A stretch of DNA of 64,000 bases from Schaedlerella glycyrrhizinilytica_A (GCF_042852765.1 NZ_AP031414.1); one strand, 5' to 3'; counted from the first letter of the stretch, positions 26,525-36,045 are shown. The notes: generated by a model not told the origin, from the letters alone. Program-made: numbers and translations.

Positions 26525-27454
26525 CTATACATCTTTTAAATAACTTTTCCGGATCCGCGGATCCATCCAGGCACAGAGCAGATCCACTGCCAGGTTCACA
26601 CCGATCACCACAACTCCCATAAAAATCGTCAGCCCCATGATCAGCGTATAATCCCGGTTCGCAATCGAATTGACAAATTCTCTTCCCAGCCCCGGGATCG
26701 TAAAAATACTTTCCACAACAAAACTTCCGGTCAGGAGGAACGCTGCCGCCGGTCCCGCATAATTTAAGACCGGGATCCATGCATTTTTCCAGACATGCGT
26801 CCAGGCGATCCGGCGCATGGAAAGTCCTTTCACTTTTGCCAGTACCACATATTCCTTTTGAAGTTCCCGTCTGCATGCATGACTCATCAGCCTCGTCACG
26901 ACCGCCGTCGGATAAACGGCAAGCGACAGTACCGGAAGCAGATAACTTGTCCATGAATCCAGCCCTACAACCGGAAGCAGTTTCCACTGTACTCCGAAAA
27001 CCAACGCAAGAACAAGAGCGATCACAAAATTCGGGATTCCGGCTCCGAAGACGGTTCCGAATAAAATCGTTCCCCGCACCCACCTTTTTTGCGAAAATGC
27101 CTGAAGCATCCCCAAAAGCGTACCCACCGCAAGCGATACGATCACCGCCAATATCCCGATGGAAATTGTCGCCGGCAGCGCTCTTGCAATCACTTCCGTG
27201 ACACGTTCTCCCGGATTCATATAAGAGATCCCCAGATCACCGTGCAGCAAATTTTTCATATAAGTCACATACTGGACAGCCGCCGGCTTATCAAGCCCGT
27301 ACTCCTGTTCCATCTGTTCCAGCACCTCTCCGGATACATTTCCGGTCTGAAACGGACTTCCGGGCATCTGCCTTGTCAAAAAGAAAGCAACAGTGATCAG
27401 CATCCATACGGATAACAGACTGATCAGGATCCGCTTTCCCATATATCGGACCAT
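26525..27454 (-). CDS. Opp/Dpp/Nik-type ABC permease, DppB family
   Basis: 309 residues, about six transmembrane segments. The N-terminus (YMGKRILISLLSVWMLITVAF) is typical of DppB/OppB; the EAA-like loop VLAKVKGLSMRRIAWTHVWKNA and the C-terminal GREFVNSIANRDYTLIMG segment agree. The ATG at 27454 has AAGGAA eight bases ahead. It slightly overlaps the end of cobA-hemD, tying the transporter to tetrapyrrole synthesis genes. Confidence 0.9.
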   Translation of the reverse strand: MVRYMGKRILISLLSVWMLITVAFFLTRQMPGSPFQTGNVSGEVLEQMEQEYGLDKPAAVQYVTYMKNLLHGDLGISYMNPGERVTEVIARALPATISIGILAVIVSLAVGTLLGMLQAFSQKRWVRGTILFGTVFGAGIPNFVIALVLALVFGVQWKLLPVVGLDSWTSYLLPVLSLAVYPTAVVTRLMSHACRRELQKEYVVLAKVKGLSMRRIAWTHVWKNAWIPVLNYAGPAAAFLLTGSFVVESIFTIPGLGREFVNSIANRDYTLIMGLTIFMGVVVIGVNLAVDLLCAWMDPRIRKSYLKDV

Positions 27455-27456
27455 AC

Positions 27457-28992
27457 TCACGCTTCCTTTCCGTACAGGGAGCAGATTTTTTCTGTCAGGC
27501 TGTCTATGGTCGCCTGATCGGATATCTGAACCTGCATTCCGTAACGTTCTGCTTCCTTTGCGGTCTGTCTGCCGATACAGACTGCATGGATCTCCGTGTA
27601 ATCGGTCAGTTTCATGCTTTGTACGAATCCCCGCACAGTGGACGCACTTGTAAATGTCACCGCGTCCACCGCCCCGGAGCGTACCGTATTTACGATCTCA
27701 TCATGCAATGCTTCATGAAGTTCGCAGACGGTCTCATAAAGCGCCACATCCTGCACCGAAAGTCCTGCGTCCTCCAACGGGGGCAGCAGCGTTTCCGATC
27801 CGTCTTTTGCGCGGACGATCAATACTTCACTGCCCGGTTTTGCTTCCCGGGCGATCGCCGTTCCCAAGTGTTCCGCGTCATATACGTCCGGTACCAGATC
27901 CGGGATCAGCCCAAACGGACGCAGTGCCTGTCCGGTCGCGCTTCCGATCGCCGCGATCCGAAGATCCGTCTGTTTCCGAAATAATTTCCGGACATCCCAC
28001 GCCTGTTTTTCCAACTGTTCAAAAAATGTTGCCACCCCGATCGGACTTGTGAACACAAGCCAGCTCTCGGCACTTGTGCCAAACCGCTCCAATGCCGCGG
28101 CCAGTTCCGGATTCGGCTCTGCCGGTTCCGTGCGGATCGCCGGAAGTTCCAGCACCTGTGCTCCCAGATCCCGAAGCTTCCGCGCAAGGGATGAACTGTG
28201 CTGCCTCGGACGGGTGGTCAAAAACTGTCTGCCGCCAAGCACACGTTTTTCTGCCCAGCGAAATTGTTCTCCCAACTGACAGACTTTCCCGACAACGATG
28301 ATTGCCGGCATTCCGATCCCCGCTTTTTTTGCTTCCGCGGGAAGATGTTTCACATCCGACACGACGCTTCGTTGCGCCGCCGTCGTTCCCTGCTCCAAAA
28401 CTGCCGCCGGCATATCCGGCTCCATTCCCGCTTCCAGAAGTCCTCTGCAGATCGATTCCATCGCCGTGATCCCCATCAGGAAAATAAGCGTTCCGTTCAA
28501 ACGGACGAGCGCGTCAAAATCGTTCTGCAGTTTTCCGCCTTTTCTCGGATGCCCGGTGATCACATGAAACGAAGAAGTATAGTCCCGGTGCGTCACCGGA
28601 ATTCCTGCATATGCCGGAACCGCAGATGCAGAAGTCACTCCCGGAACGATCTCATAAGGGATCTGATGCGCTGTGAGAAGTTCCAGTTCTTCCCCGCCGC
28701 GACCAAAGACAAACGGATCTCCGCCTTTTAAACGCAGCACACGTTTTCCTTTCTGCGCTTCCTGAAGCAAGATCGCATTGATCTCCTCCTGGGGAACCGG
28801 ATGATGTCCAGAACGTTTTCCCACGTAGATCCGTTCCACATGATCCGGGATCTGGCAGAGGATTTCCTCGCTGACCAGCGCGTCATATACGATCACATCC
28901 GCTTCGCAGAGCAGCTGTCTTGTTTTCACCGTCAGAAGTCCGGCGTCTCCCGGACCTGCTCCGGCAAGCCATACTTTTCCTTTCTCTGTCAT
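27457..28992 (-). CDS. cobA-hemD: Uroporphyrinogen-III C-methyltransferase / uroporphyrinogen-III synthase fusion
   Basis: 511 residues. Residues 1-245 are the SAM-dependent methyltransferase (VWLAGAGPGDAGLLTVK at the start, LKGGDPFVFGRGGEE near 84, PGVTSASAVPAYAGIPVTHR near 117). Residues from about 250 are HemD, which cyclises hydroxymethylbilane to uroporphyrinogen III (WLVFTSPIGVATFFE; DAVTFTSASTVRGFV). The fusion channels the branch-point tetrapyrrole into precorrin-2 for B12 and siroheme. It overlaps hemC by four bases. The fusion is frequent in Clostridia. Confidence 0.95.
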   Translation of the reverse strand: MTEKGKVWLAGAGPGDAGLLTVKTRQLLCEADVIVYDALVSEEILCQIPDHVERIYVGKRSGHHPVPQEEINAILLQEAQKGKRVLRLKGGDPFVFGRGGEELELLTAHQIPYEIVPGVTSASAVPAYAGIPVTHRDYTSSFHVITGHPRKGGKLQNDFDALVRLNGTLIFLMGITAMESICRGLLEAGMEPDMPAAVLEQGTTAAQRSVVSDVKHLPAEAKKAGIGMPAIIVVGKVCQLGEQFRWAEKRVLGGRQFLTTRPRQHSSSLARKLRDLGAQVLELPAIRTEPAEPNPELAAALERFGTSAESWLVFTSPIGVATFFEQLEKQAWDVRKLFRKQTDLRIAAIGSATGQALRPFGLIPDLVPDVYDAEHLGTAIAREAKPGSEVLIVRAKDGSETLLPPLEDAGLSVQDVALYETVCELHEALHDEIVNTVRSGAVDAVTFTSASTVRGFVQSMKLTDYTEIHAVCIGRQTAKEAERYGMQVQISDQATIDSLTEKICSLYGKEA

Positions 28993-29918
28993 CCTGCATT
29001 CCTCCCATATTTTTTCATACGAACAGCAAGTTCTTCACCCAGTTTTTTTGCCGTTTCCACAGCTCCGGTGATCGTATCTGTCCGAAACGTCTCCATCCCC
29101 TCTTCAAAATACAACCCGGTCAGTTTTAATTCTTTCCCTGAAATCTGCGCATGTGCAGCAACCGGCGATGTGCATCCGCCGTCCAGCGTCCGTACAAACT
29201 GCCGCTCGGCAAGCGCTGCCCACTCGCTTTCCCTATTGTGAGCGCAAAGAAGTTTGCCGCATTCCAGCATCCCGGACATGTACTGTAATTTTCCGTCTTT
29301 TCGAATCTGTACGGCAAGGATCCCCTGTCCCGCCGCTGGGATCATCTCTTCAACCGAAAAATACCGTCCCGGCAGTGAAATCCCAAGTCTTTTCAGACCG
29401 GCTGCCGCAAGGATCGTTCCGTCCATGCCCTCTTCCTCCAGTTTCCGGAGACGGGTCTGTACATTTCCACGGATTCCCCGCAGGCTGCAGTCCGGATACA
29501 TCTGTTTCATCTGGATCGCCCGTCTGCGGCTGGATGTGCCAAGAATCCCGTTCTGTGGAAATGATCCCATTCCGGTGCGAAAGATCAGTACATCCCGCGG
29601 ATCTTCCCGCACACTGTATGCCGCGATCGGAAGTTCTTCGTTCTCTTCCATCGGCAAGTCTTTCAGACTGTGTACCGCAAGATCGATCGTTCCGTCCAAA
29701 AGTGCCTGATCCAGTTCCCGCACAAACAGTCCTTTTCCCCCGATCGTCTCCAGACTTTTATCCAGGATCTTGTCTCCGGTCGTTTTCATCGTCACAAGTT
29801 CCGTTCGGATCTCAGGATATGCACACTCGATCTGCGCCCGGATCAGTTCCGCCTGCATCACCGCCAGCCGGCTCTTCCTGCTTCCGATCCGTATTACTTC
29901 TCCTGCGGATAATTCCAT
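28989..29918 (-). CDS. hemC: Hydroxymethylbilane synthase (porphobilinogen deaminase)
   Basis: Polymerises four porphobilinogens to hydroxymethylbilane on a dipyrromethane cofactor. The cofactor Cys is visible as C249 in LDGGCTSPVAAHA. Other motifs: IGSRKSRLAVMQAE at the N-terminus, AVHSLKDLP near 82 with the catalytic Asp, and GTSSRRRAIQ near 127. 309 residues, normal. The start overlaps the end of cobQ by 25 bases, with AAGGGG upstream. The preceding enzymes HemA, HemL and HemB are not encoded in the window. Confidence 0.95.
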   Translation of the reverse strand: MELSAGEVIRIGSRKSRLAVMQAELIRAQIECAYPEIRTELVTMKTTGDKILDKSLETIGGKGLFVRELDQALLDGTIDLAVHSLKDLPMEENEELPIAAYSVREDPRDVLIFRTGMGSFPQNGILGTSSRRRAIQMKQMYPDCSLRGIRGNVQTRLRKLEEEGMDGTILAAAGLKRLGISLPGRYFSVEEMIPAAGQGILAVQIRKDGKLQYMSGMLECGKLLCAHNRESEWAALAERQFVRTLDGGCTSPVAAHAQISGKELKLTGLYFEEGMETFRTDTITGAVETAKKLGEELAVRMKKYGRNAG

Positions 29919-31417
29919 CTGTCTGCCGCCCCTTTCTCCAAAATTTTGTAAATCCGTTCCATATCCAGATTTTCCCGGATGATCTCTGCCAGTTTGTCAT
30001 ACTGCTCTTCTTTATGCTGCGCCATATCTTTTGTCCGGATTGCTTCCAGATCCATCCCTTTCTGACACATCAATATCGACAAAAATGCCTGCGTCATTTC
30101 CGCCCGGTCAAAAATCCCATGGATATAACATCCACATACGCTGCCGCACGCTGCGCCGTCCTCCTCTTCCGTCGTCAGATTCAGGATCGGAGACGCTCCA
30201 TGCAGACGGATCGTCTTCCCCATATGGATTTCATATCCCTCGATCTCCACACCGTTCAAAGGAGAAAACATTCCGTTCAGATTAGAAAAAGTCCCCCCGA
30301 TACGCGTTCTTCTCTTCTCCGGCTGAAATATCGTAGAAGTCGGAAGCAGCCCCATTCCGCGGATCGTTCCTCCGTGTTCCATCTGCTCCGGATCCGAAAT
30401 CTGTTCGCCGAGCATCTGGTATCCGCCGCAGATTCCAAACACGATCCTGCCTGCCGAGGCATGTTTCAAAACTTTTGCTTCCAACCCGTTCTGCCGCATC
30501 CAAAGCAGATCGTCCATCGTGTTTTTACTTCCGGGAAGAATCACCGCATCAGGATTTCCAAATGCAGACGCATCCGTGACATAACGGACGGAAACGCCCT
30601 CAAGACATTCCAGCGGCATAAGATCCGTAAAATTGGAAATCCGCGGAAACCGGATCACTGCAATATCGATCAAGGCGTCTTTTTGTTTCCGGTCAAATCG
30701 TTCCGTCAGGCTGTCCTCCTCGTCCAGATCCAGATGAAAATACGGGATCACGCCAAGCACCGGTCTGTGGATCTTTTCTTCCAGCATCCGAAGCCCCGGC
30801 TCTAAGATCGAGACGTCGCCGCGGAACTTGTTGATCACCGTTCCGACGATCCGCTCTTTCTCATCCGCCTCCAAAAGTTCCATCGTCCCGACTAACTGCG
30901 CAAATACGCCGCCCCGGTCAATATCGCCCACAAGAAGTACCGGTGCATCCAGCATCTCAGCCAGACCCATATTTACAATATCGTTTTCTTTTAAATTGAT
31001 CTCTGCAGGGCTTCCCGCCCCCTCGACCACAATCATATCATATTCTTTTTCCAATGTGTGAAAGGCATCCAAAATGACCGGAATATATTCCTGTTTTCTG
31101 CGAAAATATTCTGCCGCCGACATCACGCCCGCCACTTCTCCGTTTAAGATCACCTGAGAACCGGTATCGTTCGTCGGCTTTAACAGGATCGGATTCATCG
31201 CCGCAGCAGGCTTCACTCCTGCCGCTTCCGCCTGCATGACCTGCGCCCGTCCCATTTCCAGCCCCTCTTCCGTGATAAAAGAGTTCAGTGCCATATTCTG
31301 TGATTTGAACGGAGCCACTTTATAACCATCCTGCTTAAAAACTCTGCAAAGTCCCGCCGCAAGCACGCTTTTTCCGGCATTGGACATCGTCCCCTGTACC
31401 ATGATCACTTTTGCCAT
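29894..31417 (-). CDS. cobQ: Cobyric acid synthase
   Basis: Amidates side chains b, d, e and g of adenosylcobyrinate a,c-diamide, using glutamine and ATP (CbiP/CobQ). 507 residues. The N-terminal dethiobiotin-synthetase-like P-loop is GTMSNAGKSVLAAGLCR near residue 9. The C-terminal glutaminase domain has the nucleophile Cys in IVFGICGGYQMLG near 335 and a late HGIFD. AGGGAGGT lies ahead of the start, which directly follows the cobD stop. Confidence 0.96.
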   Translation of the reverse strand: MAKVIMVQGTMSNAGKSVLAAGLCRVFKQDGYKVAPFKSQNMALNSFITEEGLEMGRAQVMQAEAAGVKPAAAMNPILLKPTNDTGSQVILNGEVAGVMSAAEYFRRKQEYIPVILDAFHTLEKEYDMIVVEGAGSPAEINLKENDIVNMGLAEMLDAPVLLVGDIDRGGVFAQLVGTMELLEADEKERIVGTVINKFRGDVSILEPGLRMLEEKIHRPVLGVIPYFHLDLDEEDSLTERFDRKQKDALIDIAVIRFPRISNFTDLMPLECLEGVSVRYVTDASAFGNPDAVILPGSKNTMDDLLWMRQNGLEAKVLKHASAGRIVFGICGGYQMLGEQISDPEQMEHGGTIRGMGLLPTSTIFQPEKRRTRIGGTFSNLNGMFSPLNGVEIEGYEIHMGKTIRLHGASPILNLTTEEEDGAACGSVCGCYIHGIFDRAEMTQAFLSILMCQKGMDLEAIRTKDMAQHKEEQYDKLAEIIRENLDMERIYKILEKGAADRWNYPQEK

Positions 31418-32464
31418 TTAAAACACCTCCCTGAACGCCTGAAACAACCGCATATTCTCTTCTCGTGTTTTGACTGCCACGCGGTAATCACCTTTGGAAA
31501 GACCGTCATAATTGCTGCAGTCTCGGATCAAAATTTCCTTTTTCAGCATCCGCTCCCACAGATCTTCACTCCCGCGAAACATCATAAAATTCACTTCCGA
31601 CGGAATATAGGAGATCCCAAGCCGCTCCATCTGCCGCTCCATCCATCTGCGCTCGCCTGCCACATATCTCCGGGTTTTCTCCACCCGGTCTGTCTCTTTC
31701 AGCGCCGCCGCTCCCGCTTCCTGCGCAGCAGTCGATACACTCCACGGCTGCCGCATCTGCTCCATCTTATCGAGCAGTTTCTTATCAGAGCAAAATCCAT
31801 AGCCGAGACGAAGCCCCGGCATCGCATGTATTTTTGTAAAAGCGCGGAGTAAAAACAAATTCGGAAATTTCTTCATTCGATCGATGTTTGCCCGCGCTGT
31901 CTCCGGATTTTCCAGAAATTCACAGAAACACTCGTCCAGCACGACAAAAATCCCCAGTTTTTCACATCTCTTGAAAATCTGTTCCAGCAATTCCGCAGAG
32001 ATCGTGCGTCCGGTCGGATTCATCGGAGAACAGAGAAACAGCATGTCGATCTTTTCCGTGAGAGATTCCAGTACGTCCTCTCCGGGATCGAACTGCCGTT
32101 CTCGCCTCAGCGGGATCTTCTCCACAGTACAGCCGACCGCAGAAAGCGCCCGCTCATATTCAGAAAAAGCCGGAGCCGTCACAAGCGCTCTCCGCGGTCT
32201 TTTGGCAAATGCGAGCAGAAAGAGCAATTCTGCCGCCCCATTTCCGAACACGATGTTCTCTTCACCGACTCCATACGTCTTTGCCGTCGCCGCCCGCAGT
32301 TTCCGACAGCGGCTGTCCGGATAATGTGTCATCTGTAAAACGCCCTGCCCTGCCGCCTTAAGTACCGCTCCGCTTGGTCCCAATGGATTGATATTCACCG
32401 AGAAATCCAACAGCGTTTTTTCCTGTCCGTATGTATAAATATCACCGCCGTGTTCATAGCGCAT
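31418..32464 (-). CDS. cobD: L-threonine-O-3-phosphate decarboxylase
   Basis: A PLP enzyme making (R)-1-aminopropan-2-yl phosphate, the linker between the corrin ring and the nucleotide loop. About 348 residues. The N-terminus HGGDIYTYG and DFSVNINPLGP are typical; the PLP lysine is expected in LLRAFTKIHAMPGLRLGYG near 215. The ATG at 32464 is chosen for AAGGAG about ten bases ahead and because it matches family N-termini; a longer frame begins at a TTG codon. A 6-bp hairpin (TCGGAC/GTCCGA) lies in the gap to cbiB. Confidence 0.92.
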   Translation of the reverse strand: MRYEHGGDIYTYGQEKTLLDFSVNINPLGPSGAVLKAAGQGVLQMTHYPDSRCRKLRAATAKTYGVGEENIVFGNGAAELLFLLAFAKRPRRALVTAPAFSEYERALSAVGCTVEKIPLRRERQFDPGEDVLESLTEKIDMLFLCSPMNPTGRTISAELLEQIFKRCEKLGIFVVLDECFCEFLENPETARANIDRMKKFPNLFLLRAFTKIHAMPGLRLGYGFCSDKKLLDKMEQMRQPWSVSTAAQEAGAAALKETDRVEKTRRYVAGERRWMERQMERLGISYIPSEVNFMMFRGSEDLWERMLKKEILIRDCSNYDGLSKGDYRVAVKTREENMRLFQAFREVF

Positions 32465-32560
32465 CCCGTTTCTTCTCCTTTTTCTTACTTCTTCTTTTCC
32501 GGATGTTTCGGACAAACGAAGTCCGACTCCGAAAAATACATCCCCGTTTTCCCGGTCTTT

Positions 32561-33523
32561 TTAAATCAGACAGAGCAGGAAGCGAAGACTGCCGAACAAA
32601 AACAGCGTCAAAATCTCTGTCGCATACATCAGCAAGGCTGCCCGCTTAATGTCTTCCGCTTCCACACTCCGAAGCGGATCTCCGATCGTCTCTTTTTTAT
32701 ATCGTTTGCCGAAATAACAGGCGTCTCCGGCAAGCTGTATTCCAAGCGCCCCTGCGCACACCGATTCTGTCTGCGCCGAGTTCGGGCTCGCATGTTTCCT
32801 CCGGTCCCGCCGAAAAATCTTCCATGCCTGTTTCCCGTCCATCCCGCACAAGAACGCTCCGGCGATCATCAACAGAGCGGAAATCCGAGCCGGGATGTAA
32901 TTGACCACATCGTCTGCTTTCGCCGCGGTTCTTCCGATATAAAGATAGGTTTCCTCTTTATATCCAAGCATCGAATCCATCGTGTTGACCGCCTTGTAGG
33001 CAAATCCAAGGGGCGCGCCGCCGATCAGCAAAAACAGAAGCGGCGCGATCACGCCGTCCGACGTATTCTCCGCGACGGTCTCCACCGCCGCCTTTGTCAC
33101 TCCCTCTGCATCCAGACTGTCCGTGTCCCGTCCCACGATCATGGAAACCGCCTTTCGCGCCGCCGGAAGATCCTGTTTTTTCAATTCCCGACAGACTTTC
33201 ATACTCTCTGTCTGAAGCGATCTCGCCGCCAGGATCTGATAGCACCAGAAGCTTTCCAGACCAAACGAAAGAAGCGGGTGGATCTTCGACGCCAGATACA
33301 AAAGCCCCGCCGGAACTGCCGTGGAAACAAGCAGGACAACCACAAAAATCACACCGCCTCCGATCAACAGACGCCATTTGGATCCGTTTGCGATCCGCCG
33401 GCAGATCTGTTCACATTTTGCGACCAAAGCGCCGATCAGACGGACCGGATGATACAGCCAGTACGGATCTCCCAATACAAAGTCCAAGATACAGCCTGTC
33501 AGACAGACAGCTAAAATCCTCAT
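32561..33523 (-). CDS. cbiB: Adenosylcobinamide-phosphate synthase
   Basis: An integral membrane enzyme attaching aminopropanol phosphate to adenosylcobyric acid. 320 residues with several hydrophobic helices. Family segments are LDFVLGDPYWLYHPVRLIG at the N-terminus, VGRDTDSLDAEGVTKAAVETVAENTSDGVIAPLLF in the middle, and SPNSAQTESVCAGALGIQLAG later. The start overlaps the cobC stop (ATGA). It uses the product of the next gene, cobD. Confidence 0.95.
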   Translation of the reverse strand: MRILAVCLTGCILDFVLGDPYWLYHPVRLIGALVAKCEQICRRIANGSKWRLLIGGGVIFVVVLLVSTAVPAGLLYLASKIHPLLSFGLESFWCYQILAARSLQTESMKVCRELKKQDLPAARKAVSMIVGRDTDSLDAEGVTKAAVETVAENTSDGVIAPLLFLLIGGAPLGFAYKAVNTMDSMLGYKEETYLYIGRTAAKADDVVNYIPARISALLMIAGAFLCGMDGKQAWKIFRRDRRKHASPNSAQTESVCAGALGIQLAGDACYFGKRYKKETIGDPLRSVEAEDIKRAALLMYATEILTLFLFGSLRFLLCLI

Positions 33524-34131
33524 AATTTCCTGATCTCCTTACATGTTCCTCTCAAAATTTCACGTTCTGTTCTCACATAAAAGACGGCTCCGTTCTCCGC
33601 CTGCCACTGATAAAACGGACGTTGTTTATGATCCAGCCATTCCAGGATCGCCATGATCGTTCCACCATGGACAACAAATGCCGCCCGTTCGATCTTTCGC
33701 TCCTGAAGTTCCGTTACTTTCTGTACAAATCCCTCTACACAGCGTCCTGCAAATCTTTCTCTGGACTCGCCGCCCGGAAATGCTTCCATACCGCCGCTGT
33801 CGATCCAGCGCTGATATTCCGGTCTGTTTTTCAGTTCCTCATAATTCCTATTTTCAAACTGCCCGAAATCACATTCCCGAAATGCATCGCATACTTCCTG
33901 TTTTTTCCCCGGAAAAAGCAGTTCTGCACTTTCCCTGCATCGTTTCATAGGACTGACTGCAACACAGCGTACATCCGCCAGGATCCGATGTAGCCTTTTT
34001 TCCCATAGATCCCGTTCGCTTCCGGAAAGGATCGGCTCATCCGTCGTCCCGATATAACGTTTTTCCAGATTTCCTTTCGTCTTCCAGTGACGGATCAAAT
34101 ACAGTTCCAACCTGAAATACCTGCCTTTCAT
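33520..34131 (-). CDS. cobC: Alpha-ribazole phosphatase-like histidine phosphatase
   Basis: A histidine phosphatase that should dephosphorylate alpha-ribazole-5'-phosphate or adenosylcobalamin-5'-phosphate in loop assembly. The N-terminal catalytic motif reads LIRHWKT where most family members have RHGxT, with Trp in place of Gly. The second catalytic segment is FVVHGGTIMAI near 165. 203 residues. The start is uncertain: ATG at 34131 has a poorly placed AAAAAGG; an internal TTG at 34110 would give the usual short N-terminus. It lies between cobS and cbiB. Confidence 0.85.
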   Translation of the reverse strand: MKGRYFRLELYLIRHWKTKGNLEKRYIGTTDEPILSGSERDLWEKRLHRILADVRCVAVSPMKRCRESAELLFPGKKQEVCDAFRECDFGQFENRNYEELKNRPEYQRWIDSGGMEAFPGGESRERFAGRCVEGFVQKVTELQERKIERAAFVVHGGTIMAILEWLDHKQRPFYQWQAENGAVFYVRTEREILRGTCKEIRKL

Positions 34132-34152
34132 CCTTTTTTATTTTTTCCGGCT

Positions 34153-34905
34153 CTATCCGACCAGAACAACTCCGCTCAACATCGCCAGTTCGCAGATCTG
34201 CAAAAAATATCCTGCCAGATCCCCGGTCATTCCGCCGAACTGTTTTTTACTCATCCACGCATAATAACCGAATGCCCCGGCCGCACAGAGAAGCGCCACG
34301 CCCCCTAAGAGCGGACGGCAGACCAGCATCCAGCCTGCGGACGCCGCCGCATACATTCCCATCACGATCCGCGTCTTCTTCCTCCGGGATCCATCCTGAA
34401 ATGTCTTCCCCAGTCCGTCCTCCCGCGCCGCCGGGAATGTCACCACCGAAAATCCGCTGAGCGCCCGGGAGAGGACTGCGCCGGCTGCCAGTACCGGAAG
34501 CATTTCCGGACGGACTTCACTCCACATCGCAAGACTCCAGAGCAGATAGATGCAAAGTCCCAGAACCGCAAATGCCCCGGTATGGGAATCTTTTAAGATC
34601 GCCAGCTTTTTTTCCCGGTCCCCGTAAGACGCCAGAGCATCCGATGTGTCCATAAATCCATCCAGGTGGATACCTCCGGTCAACAGGATCGGAAGCAGCG
34701 TCATGCAGACCGAAAAGAACAAAACGCCATAGTCCCGCCCTAAGATCCAGCTTCCCAGAGCATACTCGCAAATTCCGATCACAATACCCACCATCGGGAA
34801 AAAACACATTGCATACTTCATATTTTTCTCCTGCCATGCAATATGCGGCATCGGAAGTTTGGAATACATCGAAAACGCAATGATCATTGACTGCAGTACG
34901 TTCAT
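34153..34905 (-). CDS. cobS: Adenosylcobinamide-GDP ribazoletransferase (cobalamin synthase)
   Basis: Joins adenosylcobinamide-GDP and alpha-ribazole phosphate in the membrane. 250 residues with several hydrophobic segments. The family motif GGIHLDGFMDTSDALAS near residue 82 carries the acidic metal-binding residues, followed by KDSHTGAFAVLGL. AAAGGAGAGACGGAGAG precedes the ATG. It follows cobT by 34 bases. Confidence 0.95.
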   Translation of the reverse strand: MNVLQSMIIAFSMYSKLPMPHIAWQEKNMKYAMCFFPMVGIVIGICEYALGSWILGRDYGVLFFSVCMTLLPILLTGGIHLDGFMDTSDALASYGDREKKLAILKDSHTGAFAVLGLCIYLLWSLAMWSEVRPEMLPVLAAGAVLSRALSGFSVVTFPAAREDGLGKTFQDGSRRKKTRIVMGMYAAASAGWMLVCRPLLGGVALLCAAGAFGYYAWMSKKQFGGMTGDLAGYFLQICELAMLSGVVLVG

Positions 34906-34939
34906 CTCTCCGTCTCTCCTTTCCTCTTCCTGCTTTTCT

Positions 34940-36037
34940 CTACTTCAAGATCTGATACTGTTCTACCTGAATATCCGAAAAAGATCCCATCTTTCGATAC
35001 ACCTGCAGTCCCATCTCCAGAAGCGGCATCACGGCAACGGCGCCGCTGCCCTCTCCGAGACACATATCACAGGTCAGAAAAGGGGTCAGGTGCAGCGCTT
35101 CCAGGATCATCGCGCCGGCCGGTTCTGCCGAAACATGGGAGGGCAGCACATATCCTGCCGCATCCGGAACCATCCGCACCGCACACAGTGCGGCCACAGC
35201 AGAGATAAATCCGTCGATCACAACCGGCACATGGTATAATGCGCCGCCTAAAAAGAGTCCGGTCATCCCCGCAATATCCAGTCCGCCTACTTTGGACAGA
35301 ACATCCGGTACGTCCTGTGCATATGGAGCGTGCGTCCGGATCGCCTCACGGATCACCCGGATTTTCCGCTTAAGTCCCTCGCTCGTCAGCCCTGCGCCTT
35401 TCCCGGTCACTTCCTCCGGATCTTTTCCAAGCAGAACAGACGCCACGGCGCTGCTTGTCGTCGTATTCCCGATTCCCATCTCTCCGGTTGCGATCACTCC
35501 ATAGCCTTTCTCCCGTAACTCTCTGACGATTCCAATACCGACTTCAATCGCTTTCCACACTTCCTGCCTGCTCATCGCCGGCTCTTTCGCGAAATTTTTT
35601 GTACCTCTGGCAACTTTTTTCTCCCCCACAGTCAGCCCCGATACATCTGTCGCCATTCCGATATCAACGGGAAAAATATCCACGCCTGCAACTTCCGCCA
35701 TGATATTGGTACTGGCGGCTCCTTTTGTAAAATTCTCCGCCACGATCGCGGTGACTTCCTGTCCGGTCTGTGTGACGCCCTCCGCCACGATCCCATTGTC
35801 CGCACACAGGATCACCAATGCTTTTTTCTCCAGCGTATAGTCTGCGCTCCGCTTGATTCCCGCCATCCGGATCACGGCGTCTTCCAGTTTTCCGAGACTG
35901 AACAATGGTTTTCCCACCGTCATCCAATGCGCGCGCGCCTGTTCCATACTTGTCTCATCTGCCGGAAGAATGTGCCTGCGCAGCTTCTCCACTTTGTCAT
36001 CTGCACACTCGTTCTCTTTTTGTCCTTGCATTGTCAT
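34940..36037 (-). CDS. cobT: Nicotinate-nucleotide:dimethylbenzimidazole phosphoribosyltransferase
   Basis: Activates the lower-ligand base to alpha-ribazole phosphate. About 365 residues. Visible segments are KPLFSLGKLEDAVIRMAG near the N-terminus, VILCADNGIVAEGVTQTG near 80, GEMGIGNTTTSSAV near 170 and the C-terminal EGSGAVAVMPLLE with the catalytic Glu. The ATG at 36037 is preferred because GGAG lies 11 bases ahead; a GTG at 36047-36049 overlapping the cbiA stop is too close to it, and a GTG at 36040 is also possible. No lower-ligand synthesis genes (bza) are seen here. Confidence 0.93.
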   Translation of the reverse strand: MTMQGQKENECADDKVEKLRRHILPADETSMEQARAHWMTVGKPLFSLGKLEDAVIRMAGIKRSADYTLEKKALVILCADNGIVAEGVTQTGQEVTAIVAENFTKGAASTNIMAEVAGVDIFPVDIGMATDVSGLTVGEKKVARGTKNFAKEPAMSRQEVWKAIEVGIGIVRELREKGYGVIATGEMGIGNTTTSSAVASVLLGKDPEEVTGKGAGLTSEGLKRKIRVIREAIRTHAPYAQDVPDVLSKVGGLDIAGMTGLFLGGALYHVPVVIDGFISAVAALCAVRMVPDAAGYVLPSHVSAEPAGAMILEALHLTPFLTCDMCLGEGSGAVAVMPLLEMGLQVYRKMGSFSDIQVEQYQILK

Positions 36038-36045
36038 CACCTGTG

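Noticed and set aside
26505..27083. 193-residue N-terminal extension of the DppC-like permease
   Set aside because: It overlaps the DppB-like permease in another frame and is Cys/Arg-rich; the permease domain begins after 26504.
29153..30805. Plus-strand open frame of 550 codons
   Set aside because: Antisense to hemC and cobQ; no recognisable domain and no start signals.
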